Source: Verrucomicrobia subdivision 3 bacterium UBA693 (GTDB taxonomy: Bacteria > Verrucomicrobiota > Verrucomicrobiia > Limisphaerales > UBA8199). From it: a stretch of 64,000 nt of DNA. Positions 51,926 through 61,567 of the stretch are shown in pieces. The first letter of the stretch is position 1. Each line of letters begins with the position of its first letter. Under the pieces are notes generated by a model, which worked only from the letters and a program-made list of their open reading frames with translations, made no database searches and was not told the DNA's origin. Made by a program: the position numbers and the translations under genes. The DNA lies in NCBI GenBank assembly GCA_002298785.1, contig DBMR01000010.1:1-64000 (forward strand). The letters are read 5' to 3'.

Positions 51926-53014
51926 ATGCGAAAACTGAGAACAGCGCTGGTTGGTTGCGGAAAAGTGGGTCACCTGCACGCCGGCGCCCTGCGGAGCCTG
52001 CCGGAGTCGGAGTTCGTGGCCGTGTGCGCGCGCTCGGCGGAGAAGGGCCGGGTGTTTGCGGAGAAATACGGGGTGCCCGCGTTCACGGATGTCGCGGAGA
52101 TGGTGGCCCATGCAGGGGTGGAGGCGGTGTGTATTTGCACGCCGCACCCGGAGCACGCCGCGCCGACGATCGCGGCCGCTCAAGCTGGTGCCCATGTGCT
52201 CGTCGAGAAACCGCTGGCGTCGTCTTTGAAAGATTGCGACGCCATGCTGGCGGCGGCGCGCCAGCATCGGGTCGTCATTGGAACCGTTTGTCAGCGGCGA
52301 TTTTATCCGCCCTGCCAGCGTATTCACCAGGCCATTCAAGCGGGGAAACTGGGCCGGCCCATCCTCGGTTCCGCCACCATATTCGGCTGGCGCGATGAAG
52401 CCTATTACCGCAGCGATCCGTGGCGTGGAAGCTGGCAGCTCGAAGGAGGCGGCGTGCTGGTAAACCAATCCCCGCACCAGCTCGATTTGCTGCTGTGGTA
52501 TCTGGGCGAGATCGAGGAAGTGTTCGGGTATTGGGCGAATTTGAATCATCCGTACATCGAAGTGGAGGATACGGCGGTGGCGGTGGTCCGGTTTAAAAAT
52601 GGGGCGCTGGGAAATATCATGGTGAGCAACAGCCAGAATCCAGCCATCAACGCCCGGGTTGCGGTCCACGGCGTGAACGGCGCTTCGGTGGGAGTGCAGA
52701 CGGACGGCGGCGCGATGTTCATTGCGGGCATGTCGAATATTGTGGAGCCCCCGTTCAATGATATCTGGACCATTCCCGGCGAGGAGCATCGGCTGCCTGA
52801 ATGGAAGGCGGAAGACGCGCACCTTTTTGCTGAGGTCAACCCGATGGAGCATTTCCATCGCTTGCAGGTGCAGGATTTTCTCCAAGCAGTCGGCCAGGGC
52901 AGGGCTCCGTCAGTCACTGGCGAGGATGGGCGTCGGACGGTGGAATTATTCACTGCCATTTACCGGGCTACCCGGGACCAAAGACCGATGCGTTTTCCCC
53001 TGGCGGCGGACTGA
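51926..53014 (+). CDS. Gfo/Idh/MocA-family oxidoreductase
   Basis: A 362-residue NAD(P)-dependent sugar oxidoreductase. The Rossmann motif VGCGKVGHLHAGAL opens the chain, followed by CICTPHPEHA and the catalytic-lysine block VLVEKPLASS. The C-terminal part carries GGGVLVNQSPHQLDLLLWYLG with conserved His. Likely a sugar or inositol-like dehydrogenase acting in the same pathway as the preceding MDR enzyme. The stop TGA is directly followed by the ATG of the MFS gene, so the two are co-transcribed. Confidence 0.92.
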   Translation: MRKLRTALVGCGKVGHLHAGALRSLPESEFVAVCARSAEKGRVFAEKYGVPAFTDVAEMVAHAGVEAVCICTPHPEHAAPTIAAAQAGAHVLVEKPLASSLKDCDAMLAAARQHRVVIGTVCQRRFYPPCQRIHQAIQAGKLGRPILGSATIFGWRDEAYYRSDPWRGSWQLEGGGVLVNQSPHQLDLLLWYLGEIEEVFGYWANLNHPYIEVEDTAVAVVRFKNGALGNIMVSNSQNPAINARVAVHGVNGASVGVQTDGGAMFIAGMSNIVEPPFNDIWTIPGEEHRLPEWKAEDAHLFAEVNPMEHFHRLQVQDFLQAVGQGRAPSVTGEDGRRTVELFTAIYRATRDQRPMRFPLAAD

Positions 53015-54328
53015 ATGAAGACCGTCCTCGAACCAGGGCGGGCCACCGCTTCGAGCCCGAGCCCGACGGGGGCTCGCTATCGGGTGCTCGCTATGCTGTT
53101 CGTTACGGTGGTGATCAACTATCTCGATCGCAGCAACCTGTCCGTGGCGGCGCCGCAACTGGGCCGCGACCTGCAACTGGACCCCTTTCAGCGGGGTCTG
53201 TTGTTTTCCGCGTTTGGGTGGGCCTATGCCGCGTTTCAGATTCCCGGCGGTTGGTTGGTGGATCGGGTGCGTCCCCGGTTTTTGTTTGCCGGCATTTGCG
53301 GGCTGTGGTCCCTGGCGACGTTACTGCAAGGGTTCGCGGGCACTTTCATATTCCTGTTTTCACTGCGCTGGCTGGTGGGAATGTTCGAGGCCCCAGCCTA
53401 TCCCATCTGCAACCGGCTGGTGACCACCTGGTTTCCGGAACACGAGCGCGCCGGGGCCATCGGCACCTATACTTCCGGCCAGTTTGTCGGCCTGGCGTTT
53501 CTCACCCCGGTGCTGGTGCTGACGCAAAAGCATTTTGGCTGGCAGCAGGTGTTTGTGCTCACTGGGGCGGTGGGCCTCGTTTGGGCGGCGCTCTGGTATG
53601 GCTGGTATCGCGACCCTGCCGAATCGCGCACGGTCAACCCGGCGGAAATTCAGCATATCCGGGCCGGTGGCGGATTGGCGGAAATGGGCGGAGAGCCAAG
53701 ACGTTCTGCGGCGCCTTTCCAGTGGTCGGATTTGGGCATCGTGCTTTCCCGGAGAAAACTTTGGGGCATCTATATTGGCCAGAGCGCGGTGAACTCGACG
53801 TTGTGGTTTTTCCTGACGTGGTTCCCCACTTACTTGGTGGATTACCGGCACCTGAACTTCATCAAAGCCGGCTTCCTGGCCTCACTGCCATTCCTCGCGG
53901 CGTTTTGCGGTATTCTTTGTTCGGGATTTCTCTCCGACTACCTGGTGAAGCGAGGGTTTTCGGCGACCACCGCCCGGAAGGTGCCGGTGATTTCGGGCCT
54001 GTTGCTATGCACGAGCATCGTTGGGGCCAACTACGTGGAGAGTCCGGCCCTGATCATCCTGTTCCTGACCATCGCCGGGTTTGGAAATGGCTTCTCTTCG
54101 ATCGCCTGGGTATTTGTGTCCCTGCTTGCGCCCCGGCGCTTGTTGGGGCTGACCGGGGGCGTCTTTAATTTCTTCGGAAACCTGTCTTCGATCCTGGTGC
54201 CGCTGGTGATCGGGTTGCTGGTGCGGGGAGACAACTTTGCACCGGGCTTGTTCTTCGTCGCCGCCCTCGCCCTGGCAGGCGCGCTATCCTACGTGTTTAT
54301 CGTGGGCCGGATCGAGCGGGTCGAGTAA
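53015..54328 (+). CDS. MFS transporter of the anion:cation symporter (sugar-acid) type
   Basis: A 437-residue, 12-helix MFS protein. NYLDRSNLSVAAP in the first helix is the mark of the ACS family (ExuT/GudP-like), which usually imports hexuronates or sugar acids. GWAYAAFQIPGGWLVDR and RWLVGMFEAPAYP support this. It starts immediately after the Gfo/Idh/MocA stop. The last third of the fucosidase-to-transporter cluster would thus bring in a sugar or sugar acid; an L-fucose/fuconate link is an inference. Confidence 0.9.
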   Translation: MKTVLEPGRATASSPSPTGARYRVLAMLFVTVVINYLDRSNLSVAAPQLGRDLQLDPFQRGLLFSAFGWAYAAFQIPGGWLVDRVRPRFLFAGICGLWSLATLLQGFAGTFIFLFSLRWLVGMFEAPAYPICNRLVTTWFPEHERAGAIGTYTSGQFVGLAFLTPVLVLTQKHFGWQQVFVLTGAVGLVWAALWYGWYRDPAESRTVNPAEIQHIRAGGGLAEMGGEPRRSAAPFQWSDLGIVLSRRKLWGIYIGQSAVNSTLWFFLTWFPTYLVDYRHLNFIKAGFLASLPFLAAFCGILCSGFLSDYLVKRGFSATTARKVPVISGLLLCTSIVGANYVESPALIILFLTIAGFGNGFSSIAWVFVSLLAPRRLLGLTGGVFNFFGNLSSILVPLVIGLLVRGDNFAPGLFFVAALALAGALSYVFIVGRIERVE

Positions 54329-54408
54329 GCAATGCCCGTGGTGGCAATTTTAGTTTCAACCCCTGCCATGGGGTCTTAAGATGGAGGTCACACAGATCGA
54401 AGACCTAT

Positions 54409-56448
54409 ATGCAAGCCAACCAAAGCTCCTATTCCCCGACGCAATTGCGCCTCTTTTTGTTGACGCTGGTATTGTTGAGTTGTTTAGGTGTCACAGGCGC
54501 CGCGCGGGCGGAGGAAAAGGCTTACTATCGCGACTTATATCCCGATACCTGGGTGGCGCAAGATGCCCTGGGCCGCAATATGCCCGCCTATGCGGTGGTG
54601 GGCCCCGTCAAAAAGGATCAGCGCCGCGTGGTGGGAATTTTTTATATCACCTGGCATAGCGATTCGCTGCACACGCTCAAGAGTCCGTACACCGCGGACG
54701 TCAGCCGCGTGCTGGCCGAAGATCCGAAGGCCCGCCTCGACGCCAAACATCCGCTCTGGAAGGAAGGCTCGTATCATTGGGGCGAACCCGAGACGGGCTA
54801 TTTCCTGAGCAAAGACGAGTATGTGATCCGGAAGGACATGTCGATGCTGGCGGATGCGGGCGTGGATGTGCTGGTGATGGACGTGACGAACGCCGTTCGT
54901 TATTGGGACGAGTGGGCGGTGGTTTTTGCGGTGATGGAGAAGATGCGGGCGGAAGGCAACAAGGTGCCTCAGTTCTGCTTTTGGGCCTTCAACGGTCCGG
55001 TGATCACCGTGGTGCAGGACCTGTATGACCGAATCTTCAAAGTGGGCAAGCACAAGGATCTCTGGTTCATATGGGATGGCAAACCGCTGCTTTTGTACAA
55101 CGGCAATCCGACCGTTGACGCCAATGGCAAAGGGGTGCTCAATCCGAACCCGCATTACGAAGCCGCGGCCCGCACGGATGCCAGTCATCCCCATTACGGC
55201 GATCCCGACTATATCGAGCAGAACTACAAGGACTACACCCGGGAGGTGAAGAACTTCTTTACGCTGCGCACGATGTGGTGGGGATACCGGGAATGGGCCG
55301 GGAAACGCTTTGTGGGCACGGAAGACAATTGGAGTTTCGGGTTGGACCTGGGGGACAAACGGGTGGCGGCGATGAGCCCGGACGAACTCATCTCGACCCA
55401 TAACGGGCAGAAGGAGGAAGCCGCGGTCACCCCGGGGCAGCATCCGTCGAGCCTGGTGGGCAAATCCTGGACCCGGGAAAACGGCGAGCCGGCTTTGAAT
55501 CAGTTCGACTTGCCGGAGCCGACTTTGGTGCCGTGGCTGGGGCGCAAAGTGGAGCGGCCGGAAGGTTACGGCATCTATTTCCAGCAGCGTTGGGATGAGG
55601 CGATCAAAGGCGATCCGCAGTTCCTCTACATCAACGACTGGAACGAGTGGACGGCCGGCAAATATCCGCCTACGGGCGGCCCCACCACCAAGTTCATGCG
55701 CCGCGACAGCACCTATTTCTTCGTGGACCAATACAACGCGGAGTTCAACCGGTGCATTCAGCCGATGAAAGGCGGCTACACCGACAACTACTACATGCAA
55801 ATGGCCCAGAATATCCGCCGCTATAAAGGGGTCCGTCCGATCCCGGTCCAAACCGGGCTGCACCCGATCAAGATCGACGGGGCGTTTGCGGACTGGGCAG
55901 GCGTCGAGGTGGAATACCGGGACACGGTCGGGGACACCTTCCACCGCGACTACAATGGCTACGGCGGATTGCATTACACGAACGACACGGGCCGGAACGA
56001 CATCATCACCAGCAAAGTGGCGGTGGACCGGGACGTGGTGAATTTCTATGTGCAAACCCAGGAAGCGCTCACTCCACATACCGGCAGCAACTGGATGCTA
56101 CTGTTGATCGACGCGGACCAGAATCCCAACACCGGCTGGTATGGGTATGATTACCTTATCAATCAGCGGGTGGTGGATGGGAAGACGACCACCATTCGGC
56201 GCTATGATCCCAAAGCCACCGGTGATCCCTGGGTGGAGGTGGGACGGTTGAAATATCGCTATGCAGGCAACGCGCTGGAATTGGCGGTGCCGCGCAAGTT
56301 GCTGGGGCTCACCGGCGACGCTTTCACGTTCGATTTCCATTGGTGCGACAACCCCACCGACCTGAAAGATCCGATCTCACTCTGCACCAGCGGGGACAGC
56401 GCGCCGAACCGTCGGTTCAATTATCGTTGCACCTGGCGGAAAAAGTGA
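54409..56448 (+). CDS. Exported glycoside hydrolase-like protein (GH71/GH99-like) with CBM9-like domain
   Basis: A 679-residue secreted protein with a signal peptide (LFLLTLVLLSCLGVTGAARA). A TIM-barrel-like catalytic part runs to about residue 470: VVGIFYITWHSDS, DMSMLADAGVDVLVMDVTNA, and FLYINDWNEWTAGKYPP, the style of GH71/GH99 endo-acting enzymes. Residues 485-675 look like a CBM9/DOMON sugar-binding module (IDGAFADWAGVEVEYRDT, LLIDADQNPNTGWYGYDY). No exact family can be given. It follows the MFS gene by 80 bases and precedes GH32, so it probably belongs to the same polysaccharide-use locus. Confidence 0.75.
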   Translation: MQANQSSYSPTQLRLFLLTLVLLSCLGVTGAARAEEKAYYRDLYPDTWVAQDALGRNMPAYAVVGPVKKDQRRVVGIFYITWHSDSLHTLKSPYTADVSRVLAEDPKARLDAKHPLWKEGSYHWGEPETGYFLSKDEYVIRKDMSMLADAGVDVLVMDVTNAVRYWDEWAVVFAVMEKMRAEGNKVPQFCFWAFNGPVITVVQDLYDRIFKVGKHKDLWFIWDGKPLLLYNGNPTVDANGKGVLNPNPHYEAAARTDASHPHYGDPDYIEQNYKDYTREVKNFFTLRTMWWGYREWAGKRFVGTEDNWSFGLDLGDKRVAAMSPDELISTHNGQKEEAAVTPGQHPSSLVGKSWTRENGEPALNQFDLPEPTLVPWLGRKVERPEGYGIYFQQRWDEAIKGDPQFLYINDWNEWTAGKYPPTGGPTTKFMRRDSTYFFVDQYNAEFNRCIQPMKGGYTDNYYMQMAQNIRRYKGVRPIPVQTGLHPIKIDGAFADWAGVEVEYRDTVGDTFHRDYNGYGGLHYTNDTGRNDIITSKVAVDRDVVNFYVQTQEALTPHTGSNWMLLLIDADQNPNTGWYGYDYLINQRVVDGKTTTIRRYDPKATGDPWVEVGRLKYRYAGNALELAVPRKLLGLTGDAFTFDFHWCDNPTDLKDPISLCTSGDSAPNRRFNYRCTWRKK

Positions 56449-56530
56449 ACCAACGAATTACCCAGCAACAGGGCCCTGGTGCATTCAGCCAGAGAGAGCG
56501 AAGCCAGCCCAGGGCGCGGAGGTAAAAATT

Positions 56531-58426
56531 ATGAAGACTCTGAGGAGAAAATTTTTTGGACTCAGCATCATGGTGCTGGCGGTCAACCTGTGGCTTTTGG
56601 CCGCCGCGCAGGCCGAGGATTTGGTGATCGGTGATTTTCGCGGCACAAATTATGGCGAGTGGCAAAAGACCGGAACGGCCTTTGACCCGGGACCGGCTTT
56701 TGGCGAACGCCTGACCAAATTGGAAATCGAGAATGTGCCCGGCGGTGGCGTCGCGAGCAGCGAGGTTGAAGGCGACGGGCCGACCGGGACCCTGACCTCG
56801 CCGAAGTTCAAGATCGCCCGGTCTTTCATTGCCTTTCGCATTGGCGGCGGTGATTACGAGCACCGCACTTGTGTGAATCTGGTGATCGGCGGCAAAGTGG
56901 TGCGTAGCGCGACGGGTTGGCGCAGCGATCGCCTGGCGCCCGCCAGTTGGGACGTAAACCAGTTCCTCGGTGAAAGCGCGCGCATTCAGATCGTGGACGA
57001 GGCGAGCGGGGATTGGGGACATGTCAACGTGGCGCAGATCGTGCAAACGGAAAAGCCGGAACGTTTGCCGGTGGTGACAGAGCCTCTCTACCGCGAGTCG
57101 CTGCGGCCGCAGTTCCATTTCACCGCGCGTCAGTGGACCATGGACCGGCTCAATCCCCGTGCCCTGCAGGAAGGCTGGATGAACGATTTGAACGGCCTGA
57201 TTTATTATGACGGCGAGTATCACCTGTTTGCGCAGCGCTGGTGGAAATGCTGGCTCCACGCCGTGAGCCGGGATTTGATCCACTGGACCGAGTTGGCGCC
57301 CGCGTTCGGTGAGGAAAAGAACGGCACCGGCACACAGTCCGGAACGTGTGTGGTGGACTACAAAAACACTTCCGGGCTGTCACCGAACCCGGCGGTGCCG
57401 CCGATGGTGGCGTTCTGGTCGCGGAATGACAACCACAGCCAATGCCTTTCCTACAGCCTGGACCACGGGCGCAGCTGGAAACATTACGAGCACAATCCCA
57501 TCATGGATTTCCCGGAGCGCGATCCCAAAGTCTTCTGGTATGCGCCCGGCCAACACTGGGTCATGATGCTCTACGGCAATGACCAGTACCATATCCTTAC
57601 CTCGACGAATTTACTGAACTGGAAGGATGAGCGGAAACCGATCAAGGACAGTTTCGAGTGCCCGGATTTCTTCGAATTGCCGGTCGACGGCCAACCGGAC
57701 CAGCGCAAGTGGGTGCTGATCCAGGGCAGTGGGAAATATTCGGTTGGCAGCTTCAATGGCACCGAGTTCAAGGAGGAGACCGGGCGTTTCCAGTGCGACA
57801 TCGGAGACTTCTACGCCACGCAAACCTGGGGCAATGTCGAAACCGGAGATGGCCGGAGAATCCAGGCGGCGTGGATGCGTTTTTCCGATTTTCCGGACAT
57901 GCCATTTAGCCAGCAGGTGACCTTTCCTTGTGAGTTGACGCTGTACCAGACCGCGGAGGGTTTCCGGGTCTTTCGGCAGCCGATCCGCGAAATCGAGCGA
58001 CTGCATTTAGCGCCTGACCTTTGGACCAATCGCACATTGAACACCGGCCAGGTGTTGCCCCTTGAGCCTGCCGGACAGTTGTTCCATCTGCTGGCGGAAG
58101 TCACCATTCCGGAGGGGGCCAAACTGACGTTCCAATTGCGTGGGGTGCCGGTGGTGTTCACTTCCAAGGCCATCGAATCGGGCGGACGCGGCGCTTCGGT
58201 GGTGGACCGGGTGAAAGTGATTGAAATCCTGGTGGACCGCGCCTCCGTGGAGACGTTTGTGAATCGGGGTGAAATTTCCTTCACCCGGTTTGTGCTGCCA
58301 AAAGAAAGTGGATTGTCGGTCAAGGCGGAGGGTGGCCCCGCCACGCTGCATTCGTTGACGGTGTGGCCGCTCCGTTCAGCCTGGATCACCGGGAGTCGGT
58401 ATGTGAATGTCCCCGGGGGACCATAG
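56531..58426 (+). CDS. Exported GH32 fructan hydrolase
   Basis: A 631-residue secreted GH32 enzyme, predicted to hydrolyse fructans such as levan or inulin. After the signal peptide (FGLSIMVLAVNLWLLAAAQA) an N-terminal beta domain (about 30-175) precedes the five-bladed propeller. The three acidic residues are present: nucleophile Asp219 in WMNDLNG, Asp331 in ERDPKVFW, and acid/base Glu376 in FECPDFFELP. The first motif is normally WMNDPNG; Pro is Leu here. The C-terminal beta-sandwich carries IEILVDRASVETFVNRGE, typical of the family. A strong GGAGG (56518-56522) precedes the ATG. Confidence 0.92.
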   Translation: MKTLRRKFFGLSIMVLAVNLWLLAAAQAEDLVIGDFRGTNYGEWQKTGTAFDPGPAFGERLTKLEIENVPGGGVASSEVEGDGPTGTLTSPKFKIARSFIAFRIGGGDYEHRTCVNLVIGGKVVRSATGWRSDRLAPASWDVNQFLGESARIQIVDEASGDWGHVNVAQIVQTEKPERLPVVTEPLYRESLRPQFHFTARQWTMDRLNPRALQEGWMNDLNGLIYYDGEYHLFAQRWWKCWLHAVSRDLIHWTELAPAFGEEKNGTGTQSGTCVVDYKNTSGLSPNPAVPPMVAFWSRNDNHSQCLSYSLDHGRSWKHYEHNPIMDFPERDPKVFWYAPGQHWVMMLYGNDQYHILTSTNLLNWKDERKPIKDSFECPDFFELPVDGQPDQRKWVLIQGSGKYSVGSFNGTEFKEETGRFQCDIGDFYATQTWGNVETGDGRRIQAAWMRFSDFPDMPFSQQVTFPCELTLYQTAEGFRVFRQPIREIERLHLAPDLWTNRTLNTGQVLPLEPAGQLFHLLAEVTIPEGAKLTFQLRGVPVVFTSKAIESGGRGASVVDRVKVIEILVDRASVETFVNRGEISFTRFVLPKESGLSVKAEGGPATLHSLTVWPLRSAWITGSRYVNVPGGP

Positions 58427-58473
58427 ACAGCAACTCAGGTTGACAGGGGGTTGGTGTGCTTTAGGTTCAAAGC

Positions 58474-59433
58474 ATGGTGTTTCGCTTTTGCTGTCTGGCC
58501 TTGGTGTTGTTGGGGGCTTGGGCGCAGTCGTTGTCCGGTTGCGATCTTTGTGCGATCTACGCCGCTTCGCGACCGCATGAAGAGCTTGGCCCCGGCCTTT
58601 TCCTCGGGGCCGCCGAGCAATTCACCCATTTCGGGCGCTTGCAGTCGGACGGTCATGAAGTTTCAAATCCCGCCGGGCAATATCTGGACAGCTCGATTTC
58701 ACAGGTGTTTGCAGGTTACAATTTCAGCAGCCGGATTGGAGTGCAGTTCAATGTCCCGGTGATCTACCGGTCCTACCGGCGCACTGATGGCATGGGAGGC
58801 ATCGATCAGGGAAGCGTATCTGGCATTGGCGACGTCTCTTTGTTGGGTAATTTCCTGCTGTACCAAAAGCTGACCGAGAAGCACACCTTCACTTGGAGCA
58901 TTCTGGGTGGGGTCAAGTTTCCAACGGGCAACACCGGGCGCCTGAAGGAAGAGTTCAATGAAGTGGAAGATCCGGTTGGGCCACCGAGCGGGGTGCACGG
59001 GCATGATTTGACACTGGGCTCGGGATCGTACGATGGGCTCGTCGGTACGAGCGCGTACGCCCGTTGGGGCCGTTGGTTTGGCACGGTGCAAGTCCAGTAT
59101 GCCATCCGCAGCACCGGCGACTATGACTATCGTTTTGCCGATGACCTGACCTGGCTGGGCGGTCCGGGTTACTACCTGTTCATGAAAGAAAAATGTTCGC
59201 TCGGATTACAGGCGGTGGTCTCCGGCGAATACAAAGGTCTGGATCAGTTCCAGGGCGCGGCAGCGGAGGATACCGGTGTCACCGCGGTGTACCTCGGCCC
59301 TTATCTCACTTTCGCCTGGGGCCGGAACCTGAGCGCGCAGGCGGGTGTGGATTTCCCGGTCAGCATGGATAATACCTCGCTGCAAATCGTGCCGGACTAT
59401 CGGGTGCGAGCGGCGTTCACCTGGCATTTCTGA
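58474..59433 (+). CDS. Predicted outer-membrane beta-barrel protein
   Basis: A 319-residue exported protein with a signal peptide (CCLALVLLGAWAQSLSG) followed at once by CDLCAIYAASR, a CxxC near the mature N-terminus. The rest alternates hydrophobic and polar residues with frequent Tyr and Gly and ends in Phe (FTWHF), as expected for a beta-barrel; VFAGYNFSSRIGVQFNVPVIYRSY and GVKFPTGNTGRL fit the MetA-pathway phenol-degradation/transporter-like barrel family. It follows GH32 by 47 bases and may supply an outer-membrane channel for the locus. The paired cysteines are not explained. Confidence 0.7.
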   Translation: MVFRFCCLALVLLGAWAQSLSGCDLCAIYAASRPHEELGPGLFLGAAEQFTHFGRLQSDGHEVSNPAGQYLDSSISQVFAGYNFSSRIGVQFNVPVIYRSYRRTDGMGGIDQGSVSGIGDVSLLGNFLLYQKLTEKHTFTWSILGGVKFPTGNTGRLKEEFNEVEDPVGPPSGVHGHDLTLGSGSYDGLVGTSAYARWGRWFGTVQVQYAIRSTGDYDYRFADDLTWLGGPGYYLFMKEKCSLGLQAVVSGEYKGLDQFQGAAAEDTGVTAVYLGPYLTFAWGRNLSAQAGVDFPVSMDNTSLQIVPDYRVRAAFTWHF

Positions 59434-59496
59434 GACCGGATCGATCGGTTGTTGATCCCGGTTGCGGGCGAAGATCAAGACGAGCACCGAAGAGAA

Positions 59497-60240
59497 TCAA
59501 GCCTCCCGGCGTGACGGCAACCGGTAGCGTTTCACGACTGCGGTAGTGTGGCGTGACAGGTACCAGTCGTTCTGAACCAGGCTGAGGTTTTGAACCTGGG
59601 TCGTCCCGAAGGCTCGCGTTCGGGCGGATTCAAGGCTGGCGGCAAAGTTAGCGCAATCGCGCAAAGGCTCCCGGAAACGGAGCATCGTCATGTGAGCAGT
59701 CTCCAACCGGTAACGCTGGTCCAAACCCTCGGCCAGGCCGCGAGCTTTAAGTTCGGCGCGCAAAGTATCGCGCAGGTTATCAATGGTGTTGTCGTCGAAG
59801 AAGCCCTGGATCATGACCGAGCCCGGAGAAGCGGTGATCCCCTCAAAATGCAGGCGCAGGGGGCGGGCACCGCTAAGCGCCCGCTTCACCGCCGCGATAT
59901 ATCGCGCTTTTTGAGCAAAAAAGCGGCGATGGTCAATGGTAGCGGTAAATAAAGAGAGCACCGTGACGTGCAACTCTGTGGTGGAGTAATAATACTGGTC
60001 AGGCTCGAACTGACGTAATTCTCGCAAAAGAAATCTCACGTTTCGTCGCACCGCCAGGGAAGGGCGCGCCACGAGCGTCAAGCCGCGGCGTTGGTCAGGA
60101 ACTCGCGCCTGCAGAACGGGATCGCATTCGAATTGTCCGGAGCGGATTTTGCAGATCGCTGCCGACCACAGCGCGTCATAACGCGACCGCAAGCGGTCAC
60201 GAGCGTCGCTCTCGGGGCTTATCTTCAGGCGAGCCTTCAT
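59497..60240 (-). CDS. 2H phosphoesterase (2'-5' RNA ligase-like)
   Basis: A 247-residue protein with two HxTx motifs, His91 in LHVTVLSLF and His183 in AHMTMLRF, the defining pair of the 2H phosphoesterase superfamily. Members cut or form 2'-5' or cyclic phosphodiester bonds in RNA or nucleotides. Before the first motif lies a 90-residue basic N-terminal part not found in short LigT/ThpR proteins. It is convergent with the outer-membrane barrel gene and is unlikely to belong to that locus. Substrate unknown. Confidence 0.82.
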   Translation of the reverse strand: MKARLKISPESDARDRLRSRYDALWSAAICKIRSGQFECDPVLQARVPDQRRGLTLVARPSLAVRRNVRFLLRELRQFEPDQYYYSTTELHVTVLSLFTATIDHRRFFAQKARYIAAVKRALSGARPLRLHFEGITASPGSVMIQGFFDDNTIDNLRDTLRAELKARGLAEGLDQRYRLETAHMTMLRFREPLRDCANFAASLESARTRAFGTTQVQNLSLVQNDWYLSRHTTAVVKRYRLPSRREA

Positions 60241-60379
60241 GGTTTGCTTCGTAAACAGGCTCGAAACCTATATTCAGTCCTCGCATTTTAGTCCAGCCCG
60301 CATCCCGGTGGCGGGATGAGTTCGTCCCAGGCATGATTACCACGAGGACCGATGTTACGGCTCACCGCAGTGCTTCGGT

Positions 60380-61531
60380 TCAGGTCCGCCTCAAGACGTT
60401 GACGAGACAATGCAGGCAACCGTAATGGGGATAGACGGCGGTGCAATCCACGAGGCGGACGGAATAGCCCAGATCGATCCAGATTTTCTGGGCTGCGGCG
60501 TTCAGCGCCTCAGCACCCCGGTAGTATGGCAGATAAACCACACGCTGCCCGCCCGTTCCTTCCAACAGGACGTTGAGGTAAGTCAGATAAGTTCTGCCAT
60601 CGCGTCCCGGCACGATGGGCATGCGCACGACATGATATCCGGCAGTTGAGCATTGCGCGGCGACGGCATCGAAAAGCCGCTGGGTGGCTGGCGTGAAGTC
60701 CGGCCCGCCGGGAAGATTCATGTAACCAGGGTCCCCGGCTTTTCCCGCATGCCCCCGGACGGTCTCGGGCACATATTCCATCCCCAGCCGCGGATCGCCC
60801 ACCAGCATGACATTATCGCCGACAGACGCCATGAACATCCCGGCGTGGTGATCCGGCGCTTCGTTCAACAGGATGACCTCGCGTTGGAGTTCGGCCTGGA
60901 GCGTGGCCAGGAACACTTCGCGACTGCTGACGGTGCGCTGGAGGTTGCGCTGCAGAACGCGCGGGACGATGAATACCCGTTTGTCATCGGCCAGGAAATC
61001 GCCGCCGTCAAAATACAGGTCGCTGCGGTGCGCCCGGACCAAGGGGGCAAGGGCCCAGGCAAGGTCCTGGCCCACCCGTTCGTCGCCGGCCCGCGCCGGC
61101 CAGATCTCCTCGGCCACCTCGCCGCGCGGCACCCACAAGGTCGCAGGAGCGGATTTCGACACCGGAGCCAACGCCACCCACCGGTCCCGCGACCAGGTGG
61201 TGATGGGATGCCGCGTGAGCATCGGGGAGAACTGGCATTTAGTGGCGCCAAGCAGGGAGCGGAATTCCTCATAGGCAGCGTTGCCGGGACAAACCACGTG
61301 AACCACCACATCCCGAGCCAGGGCCCCAAGAAAATCCCGGTAGACCATGGCGACGATGGGTTTCGCGGACGGTTCGTAATGGATCACGAGTTCGCGCAAC
61401 CGGCCGCCGCATTCCGGGAGAATTGACCCGGACTTTGGTCGTCCTTTCGAAGTGTTTCCCGTCAGTGACAGGATTGCGGAAGCGGCGAGCAAACCGAGAA
61501 TCACACCCAATACTTTTTGCCAGCCGATCAT
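60380..61531 (-). CDS. Membrane-anchored agmatine deiminase/PAD-like protein
   Basis: A 383-residue protein with an N-terminal membrane or signal helix (VLGVILGLLAASAILSL). The rest follows the guanidino-group-modifying fold: TWSRDRW (112-118), YFDGGDF (173-179), DHHAGMFM (227-234), and GCLHCLVNVL with the putative nucleophile Cys375. In agmatine deiminases the matching blocks are W..RD, DGG, GH.D and GGG.HC. Exported members are unusual, since agmatine is normally cytoplasmic, so a peptidyl-arginine or extracellular substrate is possible. It follows the small exported protein gene by 36 bases on the same strand. Confidence 0.72.
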   Translation of the reverse strand: MIGWQKVLGVILGLLAASAILSLTGNTSKGRPKSGSILPECGGRLRELVIHYEPSAKPIVAMVYRDFLGALARDVVVHVVCPGNAAYEEFRSLLGATKCQFSPMLTRHPITTWSRDRWVALAPVSKSAPATLWVPRGEVAEEIWPARAGDERVGQDLAWALAPLVRAHRSDLYFDGGDFLADDKRVFIVPRVLQRNLQRTVSSREVFLATLQAELQREVILLNEAPDHHAGMFMASVGDNVMLVGDPRLGMEYVPETVRGHAGKAGDPGYMNLPGGPDFTPATQRLFDAVAAQCSTAGYHVVRMPIVPGRDGRTYLTYLNVLLEGTGGQRVVYLPYYRGAEALNAAAQKIWIDLGYSVRLVDCTAVYPHYGCLHCLVNVLRRT

Positions 61532-61567
61532 GAGGTAGACATTGCGTCGGGTGGGGGAGCTTATTAC

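Noticed and set aside
54535..56079. A 514-residue frame antisense to the GH71/GH99-like gene
   Set aside because: Its product is rich in His, Arg, Val and Pro with no domain. The plus-strand gene has a signal peptide and recognisable blocks, so this is a high-GC shadow.
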